A stretch of DNA of 64,000 bases from assembly GCF_016919165.1 (NCBI RefSeq), contig NZ_JAFFPS010000071.1, forward strand, positions 124,001 through 188,000, read 5' to 3'. The notes under the pieces were generated by a model. The model did not search any database. It was not told where the DNA came from and saw only the letters and a program-made list of their open reading frames with translations. The DNA is from Leptospira chreensis (lineage in GTDB: Bacteria > Spirochaetota > Leptospiria > Leptospirales > Leptospiraceae). Positions 53,935-61,530 of the stretch are shown in pieces. The translations under genes and the position numbers were made by a program. Positions within the stretch are counted from its first letter, which is position 1, and every line of letters starts with the position of its first letter.

Positions 53935-54504
53935 ATGAAACGAAAAGAGTTTTTACAAAAAACAGCTTTATCTTATAGCCTTCTCCATTTGCCACTGCGT
54001 GCGGAAGGACCAGCCAAAGAAGAAACAAAATCGGAAACATCTAGCGAATCCCCTTGGGAAGATGCAGAGGATCTCTCCGACCTTCGTGAACTCCTCGTTA
54101 AGTTACAAGCAGATCCTGAGGAATTTAAACTTTCCGGTACCTGGAGCCCCGGCAAGGTGTTTGCCCACTGCGCGCAAAGTATCGAATATTCGTTAAAAGG
54201 ATATCCAGAAATGAAATCCTCTATCTTTCGAGGATCTGTAGGTAAGGTTGCCTTTTCTATTTTTGCTTTTAAAAACAAAATGAATCATGGATTGGAAGAA
54301 CCCATTCCTGGTGCCGAAGACATCGCCAATACTACGGAAATCAAAGCGGGGATCAAAAGACTCATCCAAGCCATTGATGATTTTTCCAAAGCCAAAGAAT
54401 CTAGTTTAAGACCTCATTTTGCTTATGGAGAACTCACTAAAGGAGAATATGATGTAGCCCATAGCCTCCACATCAGAAACCATATGGAACGAGTGTTAGG
54501 GTAA
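53935..54504 (+). CDS. DUF1569-type protein with Tat-like signal
   Basis: A 189-residue exported protein. It starts M-K-R-K-E-F-L-Q-K, close to the K-R-R-x-F-L-K pattern of twin-arginine signals but with Arg-Lys, followed by a hydrophobic stretch. The mature part is a DinB-like four-helix bundle with W-S-P-G-K-V-F-A-H-C-A-Q-S (His, Cys) near residue 63 and H-S-L-H-I-R-N-H-M-E-R near the end, the His residues that often bind metal in this fold. Function unknown. The end overlaps the convergent kinase by nine bases. Confidence 0.78.
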   Translation: MKRKEFLQKTALSYSLLHLPLRAEGPAKEETKSETSSESPWEDAEDLSDLRELLVKLQADPEEFKLSGTWSPGKVFAHCAQSIEYSLKGYPEMKSSIFRGSVGKVAFSIFAFKNKMNHGLEEPIPGAEDIANTTEIKAGIKRLIQAIDDFSKAKESSLRPHFAYGELTKGEYDVAHSLHIRNHMERVLG

Positions 54505-56928
54505 AATAAATTCGATTTGTTGGCAGAGGTCCTCTGCCTTGTACATCTTGGAAAGGTAAGCCGAGACAATAGTTTCCAGCCCCTCTTCTTCTAAAAATTT
54601 ATCTCCACCAGAAAGAGGGGCATCCGAACTAATTAAAATGATGGGGATCTTTTGGTTTTGGTGGCGGCGACCTTCCCATTCATGAATGAGTGAGATTCCA
54701 TTCATTCCCGGCATTTGTAAATCGGTAATGACAAGGGTAGGTGTGATTCGGGATAAGTGAGACAAAGCTTCTTCCCCATTTCCTGCTTCAATCACGATCC
54801 ACTGATTTCTTCGCATAACTTCCGCTAAATCTGATCTAAAGTTTCCGGAGTCATCCACAAGGAGTACAGACTTTGTACTTTTCGATAGAGAGATTTCAAA
54901 GGAAGATCCAACGCCGAGTACAGATTTGATTCGTAGTTTTCCAAAATGGGCTTCGAGGATATTCATACAGAGTTGTAAACCAAGTCCTGTTCCGCGTTCC
55001 CCAGCAGTTCCCGGCATACTTTTGATATTCTCTTCCCCGGTGAGTTTGTGGATTTGTTCTTCGCTCATTCCGAGTCCTCGGTCCCGAATCTCCACTGATA
55101 ACCATTTCCCTTTGTAAGAAACGCCAATCCAAACTTCCGAATTGAGATAGGAATATTTGATGGAATTGGTGAGGATATTTTTAAAAACTTCTCCAATCAA
55201 AGTTCTGTCGGCGATGATTTCGGCTTGGATGGGAGTGTCTTTTTGGATGCGGATTCCTTTGAGAGTGGCGAGCGGTTCCACTGACTCAATGATTTCATTC
55301 AAAAGATCATTCACGGAAAATCGTGTTTGGATGAGTTTGGTTCCAAAGGCATCAAACCGACTGACATCCAAAAGTTGTTCCAACATCCGAAGAGACTGGG
55401 TCACACCTGTTTTACAAATTTCCAAAAATTTCTTTTTTTCCACTTCTGTGGATTCATTAAAACTAAAGTCGATTACATCTAAAATTTGATTTACGCTGTT
55501 TAGCGGCGAACGTAAGTCATGCGAAATGAGAGAGACAAAGTTTGCCTTCCAACGATTGGCTTTTTCCAATTCCAAAGTACGGGCTTTGACTTTTTTTTCT
55601 AGAGCTTCTTTTCTTTTGTATAATTCTTTAGATAAGGATTCGGAACGTTTATAAACACGAACAAGTCCAAAGGTAACGCCGATGGTTTGTGGTAAAATAA
55701 ACAAATACAAAGAGACAAGTCCCAAAGGTCTATATCCAAAACTGGGATGGGAGATCAAAAATAAATCAATGAACCCACCAATAATTGCCAAAAGCAAACT
55801 GAAGAAATACAACCGGCTTTCTTTTCTTTGAAAGTACAAGGCGAGAGAAACGGAAAAAAGACCCAGAATTACAAAGGTTGCTGAAAGAAATTCAAAATAA
55901 AAAGAAATTTCGGCAAGATGAGATACGGGAGTGAACATTGCCACAAGAAGAAACGTGAGGGCATAAAGTTTTAAAAATATCAACATCCGCTTGAAAAAAC
56001 GCAGTTGAGTCATATTCAGAAGAATGTAAGCTCCAAAGTACATAACCAAAACAAATCCGATCCGAGAAAACCGAAATAAGGTAACACAATAATCATCCGA
56101 AAAAAGATTAAATAGAATTCTTGTTTCGATGAGAGTAGAAGTTAGAATGAGAATTCCCAAATAAACAAATGCCATTCGCAGTGCATTTCGTTCTGAGCGA
56201 TTGATAAAATAAACTAATGCATGATAGATGGAAAGAAGTAACATAAAAACCATCAGTATCCAAGAAACTGTAAAATTTACGTTCCAGATATTGATGATGT
56301 TTTGTATTTTTCCAAAGCGAATGATCCCATGAATGCCGGCATACTTATGTGAAAAGTTGGATATATGAATGACCAAATCTAATTTTTGAGAAAGAGTTTT
56401 GAGTGGGATAATTTTTATATGAAAAGAAGGTTTGTAGTTCTTTTCTGTTTTTGAGATGGTTCCATTTTCAGCAACCAACTCACCATTCACATACATTTTA
56501 TAAGCGCTATGAAGTACAGGAACCAAAAGAGCTAAATTTTGATTCTCCACAGGAGGATCTGGCAAAATAACTGTTAGGCGGTATGTTGCAAATCCAAAAC
56601 TGGGGTATACTTCTCCATCTTCATTTTCTTGAGAGAACCAAGGAACTCCCACTTTTAGATAAGATTTGTTTTCGGGAGATTCCAGTTTTGGATCCAAAAA
56701 CTCATTCCAATAAAATTCCCATTTCCCAGTGAAGTTTATGGTTTCCCCTGAAAGATCAGCGGACCTTGCATCTAAAACACCATCTTTTGCCAGTAAGGTT
56801 GGGTAGGCGTCAAACCGGCAGGAGGTGGTGCCCAAAAGGATGAAGATCAAAATTAAGGGATAACTACAAAAAATAAGTAAGTCCCAGAAAGATTTTTGGA
56901 TGGATGAGAAGAATGCGCTGAGAATCAT
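54496..56928 (-). CDS. 7TMR-DISM hybrid histidine kinase
   Basis: An 810-residue sensor kinase. Order: N-terminal membrane segment, extracytoplasmic jelly-roll (~50-215; F-T-G-K-W-E-F-Y-W-N), seven membrane helices (~220-430), coiled coil, HisKA with F-V-S-L-I-S-H-D-L-R-S-P (His ~480), HATPase with N-I-L-T-N-S-I-K-Y and G-L-G-M-S, and a C-terminal receiver with S-V-L-L-V-D-D-S and L-V-I-T-D-L-Q-M-P-G-M-N-G. It probably senses a sugar-like or other external ligand. Its ATG is only six bases from the divergent NarL-type regulator, its likely partner. Confidence 0.9.
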   Translation of the reverse strand: MILSAFFSSIQKSFWDLLIFCSYPLILIFILLGTTSCRFDAYPTLLAKDGVLDARSADLSGETINFTGKWEFYWNEFLDPKLESPENKSYLKVGVPWFSQENEDGEVYPSFGFATYRLTVILPDPPVENQNLALLVPVLHSAYKMYVNGELVAENGTISKTEKNYKPSFHIKIIPLKTLSQKLDLVIHISNFSHKYAGIHGIIRFGKIQNIINIWNVNFTVSWILMVFMLLLSIYHALVYFINRSERNALRMAFVYLGILILTSTLIETRILFNLFSDDYCVTLFRFSRIGFVLVMYFGAYILLNMTQLRFFKRMLIFLKLYALTFLLVAMFTPVSHLAEISFYFEFLSATFVILGLFSVSLALYFQRKESRLYFFSLLLAIIGGFIDLFLISHPSFGYRPLGLVSLYLFILPQTIGVTFGLVRVYKRSESLSKELYKRKEALEKKVKARTLELEKANRWKANFVSLISHDLRSPLNSVNQILDVIDFSFNESTEVEKKKFLEICKTGVTQSLRMLEQLLDVSRFDAFGTKLIQTRFSVNDLLNEIIESVEPLATLKGIRIQKDTPIQAEIIADRTLIGEVFKNILTNSIKYSYLNSEVWIGVSYKGKWLSVEIRDRGLGMSEEQIHKLTGEENIKSMPGTAGERGTGLGLQLCMNILEAHFGKLRIKSVLGVGSSFEISLSKSTKSVLLVDDSGNFRSDLAEVMRRNQWIVIEAGNGEEALSHLSRITPTLVITDLQMPGMNGISLIHEWEGRRHQNQKIPIILISSDAPLSGGDKFLEEEGLETIVSAYLSKMYKAEDLCQQIEFILP

Positions 56929-56934
56929 GAGGCT

Positions 56935-57531
56935 GTGGAATCCGTTAAAATTGCCATCTTAGAAGACCATTCCGTTGTCACAGAAGGAATCATATCTATC
57001 CTAAAATCCAATCCTTTCTTTTCTCTTGCCGGAGAATTTCGAACTGCTGCCGATTTGTTTCATTTTTTAGAATCAAGTCCAGTTAACCTTTTGGTTTTGG
57101 ACATCGACTTACCGGATCGAAATGGCATCGATGTTTTGCGTGAAATTAAAGAAAAACACCAACCCACAAAAGTCATTATCTTTTCCTTACATGGAAGCCG
57201 GGTTTATGTAGAAGATGCTCTCAAAGCCAAAGCCGATGGATATATGTTAAAGTCAGATCCTATCTCCAAACTTCCCGAAGTCATTGAACTTGTGATGAAA
57301 GGTGGATCCTTTGTTTCCGACGGAGTGAGTAAAGTACAACTTCCCTTCTCTGCATTCCAAATGGAAATTTTGAACTTACTTGTACAGGGTTTGTCTCAAA
57401 ACGAAGTGGCGGACCGAATCCAAAAATCGAGAAAAACTGTGGAATACCATCTCAACCAAATGCGTACCAAATTTTCTTGTAAGAACAACAACGAACTCAT
57501 TTCCAAGTACGAAAAAGAAATACAAAAATAG
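56935..57531 (+). CDS. NarL/LuxR-type response regulator
   Basis: A 198-residue regulator starting at GTG 56935. Receiver (~4-120): acidic pocket I-L-E-D-H, phospho-Asp in L-V-L-D-I-D-L, Lys in G-Y-M-L-K. LuxR-type helix-turn-helix (~140-195): L-V-Q-G-L-S-Q-N-E-V-A and K-T-V-E-Y-H-L-N-Q-M-R. It probably controls genes in answer to the divergent hybrid kinase. With six bases between the two start codons, each promoter must lie in the other gene's coding region. Confidence 0.9.
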   Translation: MESVKIAILEDHSVVTEGIISILKSNPFFSLAGEFRTAADLFHFLESSPVNLLVLDIDLPDRNGIDVLREIKEKHQPTKVIIFSLHGSRVYVEDALKAKADGYMLKSDPISKLPEVIELVMKGGSFVSDGVSKVQLPFSAFQMEILNLLVQGLSQNEVADRIQKSRKTVEYHLNQMRTKFSCKNNNELISKYEKEIQK

Positions 57532-57576
57532 CAGTTTCGTGATTTCCTATTCGTTTGTTTCGACTATGCTAGAAGT

Positions 57577-58089
57577 ATGAAACAAATCTATTTACTTCGC
57601 CATGCCAAATCAGAATGGGATGAACCTTATGATTCTGATTTGGAACGGTCCCTTTCCCGGCGTGGGAAAGAACAATCCAAAGCCTTACGGGAATACTTAA
57701 AAGAAAGTCGTGTTGAATTTTTCCAATGTTTTGTTTCCCCAGCCGAGCGGGCGCAAAAAACCAACGCCGCACTTGGCAAAGAAAACCTTCGTTTGCCAAA
57801 AACAGACGTACGGGAAGCCAGCTACGGGGGCGACAAAGAAGACCTCCTCTTTTTATTACATGGTCTCTCTCCCAGTGTTCGCTCTGTCTGCCTTGTGGGC
57901 CACAATCCTGGGTTGGAAGAACTCGGATCCGCCTTACTTTTTGGGGAAACCTCTCCCACAAAATTTCAGAAATTTCCCACGGCCTCATTTCTCGGCTTGA
58001 GTTTTTCCGAAGAATCGTGGAAAGATCTTAGCTGGGGCAATTGCCAATTGGCAGTATTCTGGATCCCTGGGCAAATAGGCAAAGAATGA
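57577..58089 (+). CDS. sixA: SixA-type phosphohistidine phosphatase
   Basis: A 170-residue histidine phosphatase. It begins with the catalytic R-H motif, I-Y-L-L-R-H-A-K-S-E-W, has the second His in L-V-G-H-N-P-G-L-E-E, and lacks the insertions of longer branch members. SixA enzymes remove phosphate from phospho-His of signalling phosphotransfer proteins; being near a hybrid kinase it could do so here, though that is inference. Its stop overlaps the hpt start (ATGA). Confidence 0.88.
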   Translation: MKQIYLLRHAKSEWDEPYDSDLERSLSRRGKEQSKALREYLKESRVEFFQCFVSPAERAQKTNAALGKENLRLPKTDVREASYGGDKEDLLFLLHGLSPSVRSVCLVGHNPGLEELGSALLFGETSPTKFQKFPTASFLGLSFSEESWKDLSWGNCQLAVFWIPGQIGKE

Positions 58090-58598
58090 AACCTTTATAT
58101 TCAGAAGAAAGAATCCATCAACGCGTAGAAGAACTGGCACGTGAGATCTCTCGCGATTTCCTTAGCAAAGACCTAGTTGTGATTGGGATCTTGAATGGTG
58201 GTTTTATCTTCACAGCCGATCTTTGTCGTAGCATTGCCATCCCCCACGAAGTGGACTTTATGGCCGCCTCTTCTTATGAAGACACAACCACTTCTGGAAA
58301 TTTAAAAATCACCAAAGAACTAAAAAAGTCGGTTCAAAACAAATCCGTTCTCCTTGTGGAAGACATTGTGGATACAGGAAAAACATTAGAATACCTTTTG
58401 GAAGAAGTGGGAAAACACAATCCCAAAGACTTGAGAGTGGCAGCACTGTTTTGGAAACAAAACAAAGCAAATCCTCACATTCCTGTTCATTATCCTGGTT
58501 TCATTATCGAAGATGAATTTCTTGTTGGTTATGGTTTGGATTACAAAGGTCGGTATCGTAACTTGCCTTATGTGGCAAAACTAGAAGGAACCGAGTAA
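58086..58598 (+). CDS. hpt: hypoxanthine phosphoribosyltransferase
   Basis: A 170-residue purine salvage enzyme making IMP (and perhaps GMP) from the base and PRPP. Start ATG 58086, overlapping sixA by four bases; the longer frame from 58041 lies inside sixA. The PRPP motif is V-L-L-V-E-D-I-V-D-T-G-K-T-L near residue 95; other blocks are G-I-L-N-G-G-F-I-F (P-loop) and V-G-Y-G-L-D-Y. Cytoplasmic. Coupled translation with sixA is likely. Confidence 0.92.
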   Translation: MKPLYSEERIHQRVEELAREISRDFLSKDLVVIGILNGGFIFTADLCRSIAIPHEVDFMAASSYEDTTTSGNLKITKELKKSVQNKSVLLVEDIVDTGKTLEYLLEEVGKHNPKDLRVAALFWKQNKANPHIPVHYPGFIIEDEFLVGYGLDYKGRYRNLPYVAKLEGTE

Positions 58599-58775
58599 AC
58601 TTTTTATTAAAATAGAACTCGTTACAATCTCATCAGTACAACTGATGCGAATTAAATAAAATTCGCTACAAAACAATTGATTTCTCATCATTAACGGGAT
58701 GAAATTTATTTTCAAGGGCACCTAATTAAAAACAAATTGCCAGGATCCTTCTTCCTAAATCCTTTTCTTATATAG

Positions 58776-60275
58776 ATGAATCTTCGTTTGATTTTGTTTT
58801 CTTTGATTCTATGTTTTTCCGCAAACTGCCAAAAATTACCTTTATCCAATCCTTGTGATAGCGAATCGAAAGACTTCTTTCCACAACTGATTGTTTCCGC
58901 AAGTATCGAAGGTGGTTTTTGCCAATTACAAGTGGTCAATACTGGTGAATTATACCGGTTCACCGATTTTACTTTTTATAAATCCATTCCTATCTCCGTA
59001 TTACCGAAATTAGGTTCCAAAACAGATGTGACGGTTCGCCCCAATCTTCCCGAAGGATTGTATGTGGATCCAAATACAGGTGCTCTTTCGGGAATGCCAA
59101 CAACTCCCATCAGTAGGCAAAGTTATACTGTCTATCGCAAAGGTGTGGTGCAGAGTCAGATCACGATAGAAGTGCGGGATTTGGTAGCGACTAACGTGTA
59201 TGGGCAGTTGGGAGATTTAACCTGTGGTGATCCTTACATAAATGGAAGTTGCGGTAGTGGAGGACCTGTCACTGCCTATAACTTATCGGGACCAAATGCT
59301 GTGATCACCGACAACTCTGGTGGAGTTTATATTGCGAGTGGCAATCGCGTATTATACTATCCACCCGGTCAAACAACAGCTACGCGAGTATATGGACAAC
59401 ATGGGCAATTCACTTGCGATATCGCGAACGCAAATCCAAATCTAAGTTGTATGACATTAAGCATTGCGGCATCTACACTGGTTGACCCACGAGCCTTCTT
59501 TTTAGATGCATCGAACAATCTTTTTGTGACCGACACAGGAACCAACCATCGCATATTAGCTTATCCAAATGGGAATACAATTCCGTTTCGTGCCATTGGC
59601 GTACCGAACTTTAGTACATCTGGAGGAGCAGCCGTATCTGCTTCATCATTAAGTATCCCTACCCATATGAGCCAAGATCCAAGTGGTGGATTCTATGTGT
59701 CCGACACTGGTTACAACCGAGTTCTTTACTTTCCCAAAGATGCAATCCTGCCTACTGAAGTTTATGGCCAGGCGAATTTTAGTAGCGCTGTCACCGCACC
59801 GCTTTCTGCAAGTAGCCTTGCTAACAACCAAGGAGTTGTTGTTGATTCAGTCGGAGGGATCTACATTGCAGACACAATCAATAACCGGGTGGTGTATTAT
59901 CCTAAAGGATCAACAGCTGCTATAAGAGTTTATGGTCAACCTAACTTTACCACAGCCGTAGGCAACACATCGAGCAATGGTTTAAATCAGCCTTTTGGTA
60001 TTGCTTTAGACCAAAGTGAAAATTTATTCGTGGCAGATTTAAATAACCATCGTGTTCTTGTCTACCCCCGAACCAATCTTGCTACTGGAATGACTGCCTC
60101 AGCAGTTGTTGGCCAGTTTGGAAGCTTTGGCTGCGGTAATGAAAATAATAATGGAAGTTGTGGTCTTGGCTCAGTGAATAGCCAAAACTTAAATAGTCCG
60201 ACTTACGTTCATTTTGATAAACAGGGAAGGATGTACATAGCAGATTCTGGAAACCACCGGGTAGTGGTGTATTAG
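58776..60275 (+). CDS. NHL-repeat lipoprotein with Ig-like domain
   Basis: A 499-residue lipoprotein (lipobox S-A-N-C, Cys at residue 18). After a Cys-containing N-terminal region there is a putative Ig-like (He_PIG) domain, P-E-G-L-Y-V-D-P-N-T-G-A-L-S-G (~85-125), then NHL-type propeller repeats from ~135 to the end, each with a Y-G-Q phrase (for example R-V-Y-G-Q-P-N-F) and D-x-x-N-x-R-V-x-Y-Y-P. The blade count looks like five to six. It is probably surface-exposed; the ligand is unknown. It converges with the giant FN3 protein across a GC-rich hairpin element. Confidence 0.85.
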   Translation: MNLRLILFSLILCFSANCQKLPLSNPCDSESKDFFPQLIVSASIEGGFCQLQVVNTGELYRFTDFTFYKSIPISVLPKLGSKTDVTVRPNLPEGLYVDPNTGALSGMPTTPISRQSYTVYRKGVVQSQITIEVRDLVATNVYGQLGDLTCGDPYINGSCGSGGPVTAYNLSGPNAVITDNSGGVYIASGNRVLYYPPGQTTATRVYGQHGQFTCDIANANPNLSCMTLSIAASTLVDPRAFFLDASNNLFVTDTGTNHRILAYPNGNTIPFRAIGVPNFSTSGGAAVSASSLSIPTHMSQDPSGGFYVSDTGYNRVLYFPKDAILPTEVYGQANFSSAVTAPLSASSLANNQGVVVDSVGGIYIADTINNRVVYYPKGSTAAIRVYGQPNFTTAVGNTSSNGLNQPFGIALDQSENLFVADLNNHRVLVYPRTNLATGMTASAVVGQFGSFGCGNENNNGSCGLGSVNSQNLNSPTYVHFDKQGRMYIADSGNHRVVVY

Positions 60276-60289
60276 CTTCAAACTTTTGG

Positions 60290-60420
60290 CGCCTCGAATT
60301 GGTTAGGTGATTGTAGATTGATCCAAACCCGACCGGGCTCACTCCGGGGTGCGCTCTCGCTCCCGTCTCACCCTATGGGTGAGACCGTGGCCCTTCGGAT
60401 CCCCTGGCGTGGGATTGGTT
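60290..60420. repeat. GC-rich intergenic hairpin element, possible dispersed repeat
   Basis: A stretch of about 130 bases, much richer in GC than its surroundings, between two convergent stops. It contains a perfect nine-base hairpin, GTCTCACCC-TAT-GGGTGAGAC (60365-60385). It may act as a two-way terminator and may be a dispersed repeat (REP-like). Its copy number cannot be judged from one window. Confidence 0.6.
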
Positions 60421-61530
60421 ACCAGATAAAGAGGGAGGGCTTGGCATTATTAGATACATTATTAGTAACAACCAACAACTTTCCGCTTATGGGAACTAAG
60501 ATAGCGCTAGGAAAGAGGCCTGAATTATTCCCTTGGCCCGCTGATATGTCCGTATACGTGCAACTTGATCCATCTAAATTACAACGAAATAGACTTGGTT
60601 TGGAATTATAAGTTCCATTAGACTGTGTGGCAACCAACAGCTTTCCATTAATCTGATCTAAAGCTGCACTAGGAATCACACCAGATTCACTCCCTTGGCC
60701 CGCTGATATATCTGTATGCGTGCAGCTTGTTCCATCCAGATTACAACGAAATAGACTTGGTTTGGAACTATTGCCATAATTTGCAGTGACAACCAATAAC
60801 TTTGCATTGACGCGATCTAAAACGACACTAGGTTGACCACCGGAACTAGTCCCTTGTCCTGCCGATATATCTGTATGCGTACAACTTGTTCCATCCAAAT
60901 TACAACGAAATAGACTTGGTTTAGCATTATTGGCAGAGTTAGTAGTAACAACTAACAACTTTCCGTTGACGTGATCTAAAACGACACTAGGTTGACCACC
61001 GGAACTACCTCCTTGTCCTGCAGATATATCTGTATGCGTGCAGCTTGTTCCATCCAAATTACAACGAAATAGACTTGGTTTATAGTTATTAGCTCCATTA
61101 TGAGTTACAACCAATAGTTTGCCATTCGTATGATCTAAAACGATTTTAGGTTGATAACATGAATTAGCTCCTTGGCCCACTGATATATCTGTATGGGTGC
61201 AACTTGTTCCATCCAAATTACAGCGAAATAGACTTGGTTTGGAACTATTGTTATAGTTTGAAGTTACAACTAACAACTTTCCGTTGACGTGATCAACTTC
61301 GATACTAGAGTGACTACCCGAAGATCCAGGTCCTTGTCCAGCAGATATATCCGTATGGGTGCAACTAGTTCCGTCCAGATTGCACCGAAAAAGGGAAGGT
61401 TTGCCTTCGAATAAAGTACCTCCATTACGAGTCACAACTAACAACTTACCGCTGGCATGATCTAAAGCTACGCTAGCGAGATAACCGGAATTAAGTCCTT
61501 GCCCTGCAGAAATATCTACATGAGTCCCTG
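60419..61530 (-). repeat. seven tandem ~159 bp coding repeats
   Basis: The 3' part of the giant FN3 gene consists of seven repeats of about 53 codons, each with K-L-L-V-V-T, K-P-S-L-F-R-C-N-L-D-G and C-T-H-T-D-I-S-A-G-Q-G. The units are nearly identical over the second half and vary in the first half. The last unit stops at P-S-L-F-I-W, missing the final strand. Confidence 0.9.

Noticed and set aside
60419..61530. Regularly spaced repeats that could suggest a CRISPR array
   Set aside because: Repeat length is about 159 bp, the repeats are in frame and form part of one long coding region; no short spacers or cas genes are present.
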